Below are positions 19,371 to 28,483 of a stretch of 64,000 bases of DNA, one piece after another (the stretch's first letter is position 1; each line of letters opens with the position of its first letter). The notes under the pieces were generated by a model. That model worked only from the letters and a program-made list of their open reading frames with translations, did not search any database and was not told the origin of the DNA. Source of the DNA: Shewanella psychropiezotolerans (lineage in GTDB: Bacteria > Pseudomonadota > Gammaproteobacteria > Enterobacterales > Shewanellaceae); the NCBI RefSeq assembly GCF_007197555.1, contig NZ_CP041614.1:6306001-6370000 (forward strand). The letters run 5' to 3'. The position numbers and the translations under genes are program-made.

Positions 19371-19575
19371 ACTCGGGCCCCCCAAGCATTAACTTGTCAG
19401 ACTGTTCCTATTTATAGTGAGTATGAACAAAGTTAACTTGCAGAAAGAAGAGACCGTGGAGCGGGAAGAGATCTTTCCTTGCTCTCCATTATCTGGGTTT
19501 GCTACATGGTAAAGAAAAGAAAAACTATTGCTACTGTATCTGGGCTCAATGCTAAGTTACCCATATCCCTGTAAT

Positions 19576-19624
19576 CGAAACTCGCAGCCACATTCTCACA
19601 GGATAATTATCTCTTCGACTCAAC
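19576..19624. repeat. Partial copy of an intergenic repeat
   Basis: About 75% identical to 16681-16729 (both begin CGAAACTCG and contain TCTCTTCGA). It lies in the 473-base gap 19371-19843, where I see no supported gene. Confidence 0.45.
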
Positions 19625-19843
19625 CTCAAAGGTTGGCAACAACTAACCCCGACACTTTTATACTCATCTTCATACCTTCGATTGGGAAAGTTCGATCTGT
19701 ATTAGACTAATGGATAAATAACAAGCACAAAAGTAAGCTTATCCTTTAATTACAGGGCATTGCTATGTATGTTAGCACTGTCAAAGTGGATTAAATTCAG
19801 TTGTCTTGACACTAATAATAGTCATAAAAGACAAGGATAAATG

Positions 19844-20932
19844 ATGAAACTACCTAGAGTAACTCCACTACTATTTATTGTAATCTCACCTTTCGCCATG
19901 GCAGGGCAAAGCCTTGATACAACTAACGCGACTCAAACTCAAGCTTGCTACAACAGCCTACTGAAATTAAAACCAAGCATCAGCACGATTAATAAATCTA
20001 TCACTATAGATACTTGTTTAAAGAGTGCAGATCCAACAAAAAAAATTGAAGTAAATTGTGCTCCATCTAATACATTATCCATTGATGGCATAGATGAGAC
20101 TAAACTTTCAAACGATAAACTAGCAGCCAATTTACTATCTAGATGTATACACGAAATGAAAGATAATGATCATCAGCTATCAGCTCAAGATAGGGAGGTA
20201 CTTTTACTGCTCAGCCCCAAATATCAACAAATCAGTGACACACATAACAGATGGATCAGTGCTTTCGAACTAGGTTACAAGCAACAAAATGGCTATGATG
20301 ATAATGGAAATCGAACAGGCTTTGATCAAGGAGGGATAACAGGCTCCCTAAAGTTAAACGGCCGCTGGAAAAATAGCTGGGGATGGAATGATGCGGTAAC
20401 AAACTTTGAAGTTGGAGTTGTTTTTGGAAAAAATCCAACGGTAAATGAAGATAAACCAGATCAAGAAAACACTAAGTTTAATGACGTTACAGATACAATA
20501 GATGGCTATTTAAAATTCCTCTGGTCACCAGGCCATTTTATGGCTACTGAGAATGGTGATTCAGTTTTAAGTTTCGCTTTCTTAACTGGTATTCGTAGTC
20601 TAGATGAAGCCCAAGAAGGAAATGAACTCGCAAGATATTACGGAGGAGGGCTGGAGTTTAATTTGTACAAAGAGGGGGTTGCTCTCAATCAGAATGCGCT
20701 ACCACGAGCTAAAATTGGAAGTTATTACGTCAGGACTTCTAATTATGGCGCGATGACTGATGTTGGACTCTGGGTGATTCAGGCACAATATCAACTGGTT
20801 GAAGACAAACCATTCCTTCTGGGTTTTAAAGCTAACTTGGGACCAGATGAGTTAGATGATTACTCAGTTACACTTAGTGTAAGACAAGATACCGCAGAGT
20901 TGCTTCGCTTCTTTGGCTTTATTACAGAGTAA
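19844..20932 (+). CDS. Orphan outer-membrane or periplasmic beta-strand-rich protein
   Basis: 362 residues. AAGGA is 6 bases before the second of two adjacent ATGs (19841, 19844), so 19844 is preferred. A signal peptide (to about residue 20, PFAMA) is followed by a Cys-containing helical N-terminal region (to about 125) and then a C-terminal region of alternating aromatic strands (from WISAFELGYKQQNGYDD to the end) that looks like a membrane barrel. I do not recognise the family. The gene is AT-rich compared with its neighbours and is surrounded by repeats, consistent with horizontal acquisition. Confidence 0.6.
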   Translation: MKLPRVTPLLFIVISPFAMAGQSLDTTNATQTQACYNSLLKLKPSISTINKSITIDTCLKSADPTKKIEVNCAPSNTLSIDGIDETKLSNDKLAANLLSRCIHEMKDNDHQLSAQDREVLLLLSPKYQQISDTHNRWISAFELGYKQQNGYDDNGNRTGFDQGGITGSLKLNGRWKNSWGWNDAVTNFEVGVVFGKNPTVNEDKPDQENTKFNDVTDTIDGYLKFLWSPGHFMATENGDSVLSFAFLTGIRSLDEAQEGNELARYYGGGLEFNLYKEGVALNQNALPRAKIGSYYVRTSNYGAMTDVGLWVIQAQYQLVEDKPFLLGFKANLGPDELDDYSVTLSVRQDTAELLRFFGFITE

Positions 20933-21029
20933 GCAAGAATAAGAGAAATATGGTCAATTATGTCTCTGTCCCACATTTTGTGTTCCCTTGACCCACAAGG
21001 TAAACCGAAATAAATCATCTTGCTAACTT

Positions 21030-21075
21030 AACAAGTAATAGATAACCATGACTTCATGATTATCTATTACTTGTT
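21030..21075. terminator. Long perfect hairpin between convergent genes
   Basis: AACAAGTAATAGATAA (21030-21045) pairs perfectly with TTATCTATTACTTGTT (21060-21075), and the loop contains a further CATGA/TCATG pairing. No U-tract follows on either strand, so it may act as an mRNA 3'-end stabiliser or terminator for the convergent genes. Confidence 0.55.
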
Positions 21076-21087
21076 GATGAGGCTTAT

Positions 21088-23214
21088 CTAAAACTGATAG
21101 GTGAAATCTAGACTAAGTGAACGTCCAGGAGCTGGTACTCGTCCCGCTGGTGAGACGTCTAACCCTCTGAAATAATATTCATTGTCGAACAGGTTATTGA
21201 CCGACAAGCCCACTTTTAATCCCTGATCATTCTTCTTAAATACCTCGGTGCTTATGTTGAAGTTAACCACGATATAGTCAGGCACTTCTCCCGCCGTACC
21301 AGATTCATTCTCTTCGACGCTGTTAGCTAAATCTGAAAATGACTTGCTGTAGTAGTAGGCCATTAGGCCCAGATCCACCTGATCAAAACTGTATAAGGCA
21401 CTGGCAGATAGCTGATGCTTAGACACATAAGGCAGCTGGTTTCCGGCAAACTCACCCTCGAGTTGTTCCGTATCCAAATAGTTATAAGCACCGGTTAGGC
21501 TAAGATCAGGCAATGCCTCAGGTGAATAGGTGCCTTCCAGCTCTATGCCTTGGTTGCGGGTCTCGCCTATGTTAACGAACAGGCTGATGTCCTTGTCATA
21601 TTCGGCCTTATTCTCAAAATCGATGCGATAGGCGGCCAACGTCAGGCTACTGGTATCAGTAGGCGTAAAACGTACGCCGGCTTCATAGTTCCATGCCAGT
21701 TCAGACTCTAATGTTTGCCCTTCAGGCCACAACTGAGATATCTGTGGTGTCCGCAGTGAACGTTGGGCGTTGGTATAGGCGAACCATGAATCGGAAAACT
21801 CATAGCCTAAGGTGATACCTGGTAGCCACTCGGTGACGTGGTTATCTTGGCTGTAGCCCTGTCCCAGATTAGTGAACTCCATACGCACATCTTCTAAGCG
21901 AATGCCCGGCGTTAAGGTCAGTTTGTCATCGAAGAACCCCAGTTCATTACTGATGTAATAAGCCATGGCATTGGTATCCATATGCCAATCTCTCGGACTG
22001 GTGGTAACTAAGGTCGTCTTATCCATCTGATTGAGCTGATAGCTGATGTCTTCGTTGACGTAGCGAACACCGGCTATGATGTGCTGAGTGATGTCGCCGT
22101 CGATGTAAATGCTGGCCTTAGGCTCGATACCAAAGACGGTAAATTCCCGAGGCGAGTTACGCAAATCCGTGGCTGTTTGTGTTGTGTCACCCCAATGGTT
22201 ACCTAAATCGCCATCAGTGTCCTTGTTCTGATCATAAAAATCCCACTGAAAATTACGTGAGCTCTTGTTACCGAAGGTGATCAGCTCAAGTTCGCCGTAA
22301 TCGTACAGAGACGAGTCGGCAAGTGTGTGGTTATATTTAATCGTGATACGTTTGGTATCCGCCTTAAATTCGTCGTTAGGTCGAAGAGATTGCGTTCTAT
22401 CGTCCTCATAAGCCTGGGTATTGAGGGCGCCCGGTAGCTCAGAAAACGCATCGTAATACTGGAAATTGGCGTCGATCTTATTATTGCTATCTATGTTCCA
22501 CACGGTTTTTAACATGATGTTCTTCACATCTGTGTCTGAGTGGTCTCTGAATGACTCACCTTTGGTGAAGTTGGCGTCTAAACGCATGGAAAAATCATCG
22601 TTCACCGCACCACCTGTACTCAGGTTTGTGTCGTAGAGATTGTTACTGCTGCCGAAAAAGGTCACCTTCTCATTGAGCGTCGTCTCCCACTCGGTAGAGA
22701 TAGGTTTCGAGATCAAGTTGATCACCCCACCTACGTTGTTAGGACCATATTGCACCGAAGCACCACCACGAGCCACATCGATACGATCAATCATGAACAA
22801 GGTTGCCGGAAACAGCGACTGACCCGTATGACCGTAAGGCGCTAAGGTCATAGGAATGCCGTCCATCAAGAACTGGGCATAACCACTGCGGCTGCTGTCT
22901 AAACCACGCACCGAGACATTAGGTAACACGCCAGTGCCAGTCTCATCCTTAATCTTAATGCCCGGGATCTGCTGTAATGCGGTATCTATGGATCGCACCG
23001 CGGTGCGTTCCATCTTTTCATGGGTAATGATACTGCGGTTACCGGCATAGGTTTTCAGATCGGCGAGTTCCGAATTCCCCAGCACACTGCCCTTGACCTC
23101 CATCACTTCCATGGCGGGTGCATCTTGATCGGCAAAGGCGAAAGGACAGGCAATACTGGCGGTTATGGCCACGGAAAGCGCGGTCAATTTTAATCCCTGG
23201 TTTGGCATGAACAT
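21088..23214 (-). CDS. TonB-dependent ferric siderophore receptor (PvuA/FecA type)
   Basis: 708 residues: signal peptide (to about residue 28, FAFA), plug domain (about 40-165, with SIDTALQQIPGIKIKDETG, VSVRGLDSSRSG and RIDVARGGASVQYGPNNVGGVIN) and a 22-strand barrel ending in the aromatic SLSLDFTYQF. AAGGA lies 7 bases before the ATG at 23214. It is the second gene after the SbnG-like gene (16-base gap), under the same Fur box, and opposite the pvs operon, so it is the likely receptor for ferric vibrioferrin. No separate TonB-box regulator domain (FecA N-terminal extension) is present. Confidence 0.92.
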   Translation of the reverse strand: MFMPNQGLKLTALSVAITASIACPFAFADQDAPAMEVMEVKGSVLGNSELADLKTYAGNRSIITHEKMERTAVRSIDTALQQIPGIKIKDETGTGVLPNVSVRGLDSSRSGYAQFLMDGIPMTLAPYGHTGQSLFPATLFMIDRIDVARGGASVQYGPNNVGGVINLISKPISTEWETTLNEKVTFFGSSNNLYDTNLSTGGAVNDDFSMRLDANFTKGESFRDHSDTDVKNIMLKTVWNIDSNNKIDANFQYYDAFSELPGALNTQAYEDDRTQSLRPNDEFKADTKRITIKYNHTLADSSLYDYGELELITFGNKSSRNFQWDFYDQNKDTDGDLGNHWGDTTQTATDLRNSPREFTVFGIEPKASIYIDGDITQHIIAGVRYVNEDISYQLNQMDKTTLVTTSPRDWHMDTNAMAYYISNELGFFDDKLTLTPGIRLEDVRMEFTNLGQGYSQDNHVTEWLPGITLGYEFSDSWFAYTNAQRSLRTPQISQLWPEGQTLESELAWNYEAGVRFTPTDTSSLTLAAYRIDFENKAEYDKDISLFVNIGETRNQGIELEGTYSPEALPDLSLTGAYNYLDTEQLEGEFAGNQLPYVSKHQLSASALYSFDQVDLGLMAYYYSKSFSDLANSVEENESGTAGEVPDYIVVNFNISTEVFKKNDQGLKVGLSVNNLFDNEYYFRGLDVSPAGRVPAPGRSLSLDFTYQF

Positions 23215-23230
23215 GGTTTATTCCTTGATG

Positions 23231-24001
23231 TTATTCATCGTGTTTTAAATGTTGCAGCTGCTGCTTCAGCTGTTTGAAAATAAGTCCCCTATCCTCACCC
23301 ACGAGGAAGGCGGTGATCCCCAACTTTAGCCAGGCAGACTTTTGTCCCGGCAGGCGCGGGATCGCGCAGAAGGGCACGGCTTGCTGCAGACACAAGCTCG
23401 CCATAAAATGAATATTGTCCTGTACCGCCGGATGATTAAATTCGGTGCCTCGCCCCATAGACAGACTAAGATCCAGTGCCCCTTCGAATATCATATCGAC
23501 ACCATCCAGCTGTAGAATTTCAGGTAAGGCATCGATGCCTTGAGTGTCCTCGATCATCAGGCCAACGAAGGTTTCACGGTTGGCTATATCGATATATTCC
23601 TGCAGCGGTAGAGTGCCAAAACCGGTATTGCGACCACCTGTAATACCTCGGTTGCCTAAGGGCGGATATTTCGCTGCATCAATGGCCTGCCTGGCGATTT
23701 CCAAGCTGGACACCCGAGAAACCACAATTCCCAGAGCGCCGGCATCGAGCAATTTTCCTATGTATGCAGGATTGGCGTCGGCCACTCTGACCAGTAAGGG
23801 GATCCCGGCACTTTCGGCAGCGCGGATCGTATGCGCTATCGCGTCATCAGAGATGAGTACATGTTCGGTATCAAGAATGACAAAATCATAGCCAGCATAG
23901 GCCAACATCTCGCAAATAATGGGTGAAGATACTGAGTTGAGCATGCCAAAGATCGGTTTCCCCTCGGCCAGCTTAGTTTTCAATAAATTTACTGTGATCA
24001 T
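23231..24001 (-). CDS. SbnG-like citrate synthase (HpcH/HpaI aldolase family)
   Basis: About 256 residues of the HpcH/HpaI aldolase fold. Active-site features: FVILDTEH, LLVRVADANP (Arg), VGLMIEDTQG (Glu) and the GALDLSLSMG turn. In a siderophore locus the best-fitting relative is SbnG, which makes citrate from oxaloacetate and acetyl-CoA for staphyloferrin B (259 residues). Citrate is also a building block of vibrioferrin. A GTG at 24016 is in frame, but the ATG at 24001 has AAGGA 6 bases upstream and is preferred. First gene of the minus-strand arm, with the receptor downstream. Activity as an aldolase rather than a citrate synthase cannot be excluded from sequence. Confidence 0.75.
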   Translation of the reverse strand: MITVNLLKTKLAEGKPIFGMLNSVSSPIICEMLAYAGYDFVILDTEHVLISDDAIAHTIRAAESAGIPLLVRVADANPAYIGKLLDAGALGIVVSRVSSLEIARQAIDAAKYPPLGNRGITGGRNTGFGTLPLQEYIDIANRETFVGLMIEDTQGIDALPEILQLDGVDMIFEGALDLSLSMGRGTEFNHPAVQDNIHFMASLCLQQAVPFCAIPRLPGQKSAWLKLGITAFLVGEDRGLIFKQLKQQLQHLKHDE

Positions 24002-24020
24002 GCTATTCCTTGCCACAACC

Positions 24021-24039
24021 CAAAATGATAATCATTATT
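24021..24039. promoter_or_regulatory. Fur box for the receptor/SbnG arm
   Basis: AATGATAATCATTAT core; 16 of 19 positions match GATAATGATAATCATTATC. It lies directly upstream of the minus-strand start and is followed by a second overlapping ATTGTTATCATTT segment. Confidence 0.88.
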
Positions 24040-24201
24040 GTTATCATTTAAGTTAATGGGTCAAGTCTTTTTTTGTGTTTTTTTTGTGTTTTTTTACCTA
24101 CTGTTATCATGGTGTTACATCATGATGTGTTTTTAGGAGACTTATTAATCTCTTACAGAACGCAGAAACAAATTATATCCAAACGTAAATGACCTTTATT
24201 T

Positions 24202-24220
24202 GCGAATGATTTTCATTTAG
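24202..24220. promoter_or_regulatory. Second Fur box, upstream of pvsA
   Basis: GCGAATGATTTTCATTTAG matches 12 of 19 Fur-box positions with an intact AATGAT-n-TCATT core; 113 bases before the pvsA ATG. Confidence 0.65.
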
Positions 24221-24332
24221 ATTTTAATCCCATCGCGGTCATTTAACGCTCACTTATTGCACATTTTCCAGCAGTTCTAGCTCCCCTTATGGGAGCCAGC
24301 GTATTTTATTTTTGTTGATAAGGGATACAGGT

Positions 24333-25520
24333 ATGAAACCACAATTGGTTTTGATCACGCATGTCGAAAACCGAGCGGTAACGGAAGGGTTCGTACCCAG
24401 CGCCTTGAATATGGGGTATGACGTTTTTTTACTCACTGATCATGGATTAGCACACAAACAATATTTCGCCGGTAAGCAAGCCTGTCCGACCCAGATAATT
24501 GAATGTGACGTGTTTAATCCTCTGGCAATCATAGATCTGCTACACACATTGGCCATCTCACCCGAGGTGGTATTTTCAAATAGCGATCACCTACAGGCGA
24601 GTACCGCCATCGTCGCCGATTATTTCTTCTGCCCGGCTAAAGACTGGCACCTCTGCTATCAAACGAAAAATAAAGCGGCCATGCGAACCCGGCTTACCAA
24701 CCAAGATCAGCCCAATGTGTGGACACATACCTGGTTAACGGGTCAGCCCCTCCCCAAGAACCTCCCATTTCCTCTGGTCGCTAAGCCTAGAGAGGGAGTA
24801 GCCAGCCTGAATGTAGCGTTCTGTGACGATCTGGATGCCTTGATAAAATACTCCTCCGCCATGGATAAAACTGATACCTGTATCTTATTAGAGGCTTATC
24901 TGGAAGGGCCCCTGTTCACCCTGGAAACCTTAGGTGACGGCGAGCGTATTCAGGCCATAGGCGGCTTCGATGTTAACTTGTCTGCCCTGCCTCACTTTGT
25001 CGAGACCCAGGCCAGCTGGAATGGTCCGGTCAGCCTTAAATACCGCGAGCAAGCCTTAGCTCAGGTAGCGGCATTTGGTGTTAATTTTGGCGTCTGCCAC
25101 AGCGAATTTATCCTCACCAAACAGGGACCTGTCTTAGTCGAGATCAACTATCGCAGCATAGGTGATGGCCGTGAATTTTTACTGGATAAGCTCTTGCCCT
25201 TCAACTGGTTCGAAACCATCTTATCTCTGCACTCGGGTAAGCCCCTTGAAACCTTGGAGCTTAGTCGTTCCGAAGCCATTATTCGTTATTTCCCCAGCGG
25301 AAAATCCGGCCAGGTGCAGCTCAGTCCCGCGCCATTCGAGTGTCAGCATGGTGAGCAAGATATCAGCTTTGTGCCCATGAAAACTAAAGGCGATAGCGTC
25401 AAGTTAACCCATTCAAACAAAGATTACCTCGGGGTATTAACCCTGATCGGCCCTGACAGACAGGAGTTGTCAGCCAAGGCCGATGAATTCAGCCATGAGT
25501 TACTCTGGGAGCTGAACTAA
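24333..25520 (+). CDS. pvsA: ATP-grasp ligase of vibrioferrin synthesis
   Basis: About 395 residues with an ATP-grasp fold: LPFPLVAKPREGVASLNV (nucleotide-binding strand and loop), ILLEAYLEGPLFTLETLGDG and LVEINYRSIGDG (metal-binding end). In the vibrioferrin pathway PvsA is the ATP-grasp enzyme that makes an amide bond with L-alanine. A TTG at 24312 is in frame, but the ATG at 24333 follows AAGGGATACAGGT and is the likely start. Its TAA overlaps the pvsB ATG by one base. The order A-B-C-D-E with these protein families is that of Vibrio parahaemolyticus pvsABCDE. Confidence 0.88.
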   Translation: MKPQLVLITHVENRAVTEGFVPSALNMGYDVFLLTDHGLAHKQYFAGKQACPTQIIECDVFNPLAIIDLLHTLAISPEVVFSNSDHLQASTAIVADYFFCPAKDWHLCYQTKNKAAMRTRLTNQDQPNVWTHTWLTGQPLPKNLPFPLVAKPREGVASLNVAFCDDLDALIKYSSAMDKTDTCILLEAYLEGPLFTLETLGDGERIQAIGGFDVNLSALPHFVETQASWNGPVSLKYREQALAQVAAFGVNFGVCHSEFILTKQGPVLVEINYRSIGDGREFLLDKLLPFNWFETILSLHSGKPLETLELSRSEAIIRYFPSGKSGQVQLSPAPFECQHGEQDISFVPMKTKGDSVKLTHSNKDYLGVLTLIGPDRQELSAKADEFSHELLWELN

Positions 25521-27285
25521 TGTCATCATCTCAATCCTATATTTGCCAGAGAATCATAGATACTTGCCTGCGGGAAAACCTGTGTGACCTTATGGGTCAA
25601 GGCTCAGTGATAAGCCATCTTCCCCATAACGAAGGTATCTGGCCCGAGGCCCAGCCTCAAGCTTGGCTAGAGGTGAGTCACCTTGGAACTCAGACCCTCT
25701 ATATCCCTCTGGCTACAAGCGATTATATGCAGGATTGGCGCGCCGTTTCCCCGGCCTGGCTTGCCCAAGAGGTTCCCGGAGCAAGCTTGAGCTATATGAA
25801 GGGATATCGGCATTGGTTAGAGACCCTGTCCTCAAATTTGACTCAGGAAGAGAGAGAGCTCTTCAGCCACTATATTCACGAGGCTGATTGTGCTTCGGAG
25901 CAAGATCTCCTCTGTCGCCAGGCATATCAGCAGCTAAAAGAGGGCTTGAGCGCCGAATTTGAAACCATGACCGATTGGCACCACCAGCTATTGTTCGGTG
26001 ATCAACTGGCTTCCTATCTGGATCACCCTTATTATCCTACCGCTCGGGCCAAGGTGGGCTTCGATGCCGACGCACTCGCTCGTTATGCACCTGAATTCGC
26101 TCCCAGATTCGAACTTAACTGGTTGGCGATAGACAAGAGCCTGGTTTCACTGACCTCCATGGTTCCGGATTGCTGGCCTAGTTTCGCCGACGTCGGGCTG
26201 GATATCAATGACACACAGAGCCACCATCTGTTTCCCCTACATCCTTTGACCTTGGCAGGTCTGCCGGACTTACCTCCCGGGGTCATACTCGCTCCCAAGT
26301 CTGCCATTACGGTTCAGCCAACTCTATCGGTACGCACCTTGGCTCTGATCGATTTCCCTGGCATTCACATCAAGGTTCCGCTGATGATGGCGACACTGGG
26401 GCGAAGAATATTCGTTCCATCAAACCCAGCACTATCTATGACGGACATTGGTTCGAGCAAACCCTGACCGAGCTCGCCGCTAACGATCCTCAACTGACCC
26501 CATTGTTCGAACATGTCGATGAGCAGCACGGAGGACATTTCGGGGATCGTAAAGAGTTTGCCTATATCGTCCGCAGCTACCCATTATCCATGCAAGACAA
26601 GCACTTGGTCGCCGTGGCGGCCCTGGCTAGCGAGATGCCGGATGGACGCCTGTACCTGAGTCATCTGGCCGATAGCTACTATGAAGGTGACTGTCAGGCC
26701 TGGCTAACCCAATACCAGAGCCTCTTACTCAAGGTTCACTTACGCCTGTGGCTCAAATACGGCATAGCCCTGGAATCTAATCAGCAAAATGCCGTGATTG
26801 CCTATCAAGATTCTGGCTTATCTCTGGTGATGAAAGATAACGATTCGGCGCGATTACTGCCCTGGCGCTATCAGCAAGCCGTCCAAGATCCACAGCTGGC
26901 CGAGATAAGAGTCGCTAGCCTGATCGATCTCAGAATTTTGGTGGAAGACGATGAGGCCCTGGCGCAGATGTTTACCACTATCACTTTGCAGCTCGATATC
27001 GCCGCCATCATAGAAGCTATGGCGGGCAAGGGCTTAGGTGATCGAAAAAACATGTACCGTCAATTGCGTCAGCTGATAATGGCCGAACTCGATGCCTTAG
27101 ACAGAGATGGTATCGACACTGAATACGCCCGTCACTATCTGCTGGGACAAACCTATCTACCGATAAAATACCTGCTGAGTTCCGGCAGCCTATTGAGCAA
27201 AGCCAACTCGGGAGCCAGCGACGTCAACAAATTCTATGGCCATACGGCACCTAACTTCTTAAGTGAGCGATTCCTATGCGAGTGA
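25520..27285 (+). CDS. pvsB: NIS siderophore synthetase PvsB, with a one-base frameshift
   Basis: IucA/IucC-family synthetase, 588 residues once repaired. These enzymes adenylate a carboxylate and pass it to an amine or alcohol. The N-terminal part runs to IHIKVPLMMATLG, the rest resumes as AKNIRSIKPSTIYDGHWFEQ through HVDEQHGGHFGDRKE. At 26398-26401 four G are present where five would keep the frame, so the gene as read encodes two pieces (stop at 26467). Everything else is intact. It is coupled to pvsA by a one-base overlap and overlaps pvsC by 10 bases. The exact bond made by PvsB versus PvsD is taken from the Vibrio pathway and is not visible here. Confidence 0.88.
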
Positions 27286-28483
27286 TCTCTGTGGTGCTGT
27301 TCTGCCACTTCTTAACCGCCTTCACCGCCTTAGGCATGCCCCTGTTCCTGCCGAGAATGCTGGCGAGTCTAGGGGAAGTAGCTCGGGTTACCTTATAGGT
27401 ATCATGTTTGTCCTACCCACCATATGTGCGGCATTGACCGCTCCCTGGTGGGGACGGTTTGCCGATAAATTTGGCAAGAAGACCTCTCTGCTGCGAGCTC
27501 AAGTCGGCCTGGTTGCAGGCTTTCTCCTGTCCGGCTTTGCCGACTCGGTCTGGTGGTTTGCCGCCGGACTGATATTGCAAGGGATAAGTGGTGGTACGCT
27601 CGCGGCATCGAACGCTTACCTGAGCCGTCTATTTAAAGACAAGGAGTTGGCCAATAGCCTGAATCTGACTCAGAGTTCGGCGCGTTTAGCCCTAGTGTGC
27701 GCCCCCATAGCCTTAGGATTATTTACCCATATACAAGATCCCTTAATGATCTACCGGGCTTTGGCCCTACTGCCCTTGTTGGCATTTCTGGTGTGCTGGC
27801 GTCTGCCGGACGACACTAAGATCATTGATGCTCAGGCTAATGGCTGCAATAAACCTGCGGTTAAGCCAGAGAAACTGACCGCCAATGCTGTCGTCGATAA
27901 TCAGGACACGGAAGAGAGGCGACCTTTCTCGCACCTGTTATGGCTCCAGTTCCTATTCTGTTTCGCCATGGTCGTCACCTTCCCCTACTTCTTACTCTAT
28001 AGCGAGCAGTTAGGCACCCAGAGCGATGCACTAAGCGGTTTCTATTACAGCCTGCCCCATCTGGTTTATCTCCTGTTTGCCTTCCAGGCTAAAAAGTTAA
28101 CCTGGTCGGCTAAACAGCAGACACAGCTAGGCTTCATCCTGCTAGGTCTTGCTTGTTTCGGTCAGTTCCTATTGATGGAAAGCAGCTGGCTTATCGCTCT
28201 GAGACTCCTATTCGGCTTCGGCATGGTGCTGCTCTTCAGTGGTCTGCACCTATTTGTCAGCCAGCGAATTAATCAACGACAGGCCGGTTTGAGTTTTGGC
28301 CGTTTCGATGCCTGGGGCAAGTGGGCCGGCGTGTTAGCTGGAGTAGGCGCGAGCTATGCCAGTCAATGGGGCTCTCTACATTGGCCCTTCCTGCTTGCAG
28401 CCCTTAGTTGTGGCTTAGGTCTGCTGGTTCTGATGTTCTTTTTCAATGAGGTACAAGATCATGTTGGTACAACACAAAGCTAA
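27276..28483 (+). CDS. pvsC: MFS siderophore exporter PvsC, with a one-base frameshift near the N-terminus
   Basis: 402 residues once repaired, twelve transmembrane segments of the major facilitator superfamily; PvsC exports vibrioferrin across the inner membrane. The natural start is the ATG at 27276, reading MRVISVVLFCHFLTAF, which then hits a stop at 27396-27398. Four G at 27372-27375 should be five; adding one gives MLASLGGSSSGYLIGIMF and connects to the rest (WWGRFADKFGKKTSLLRAQ, an MFS motif A). The downstream reading frame is open upstream only by chance. It overlaps pvsB and pvsD. Confidence 0.88.

Noticed and set aside
25520..26467. A separate 315-residue short NIS synthetase
   Set aside because: It is the first half of pvsB; one G added at 26398-26401 joins it to the second half with full family similarity.
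27263..27400. GTG start at 27263 for pvsC
   Set aside because: It reads a non-membrane, non-family N-terminus; the ATG at 27276 in another frame gives the proper first helix, joined by one added G.
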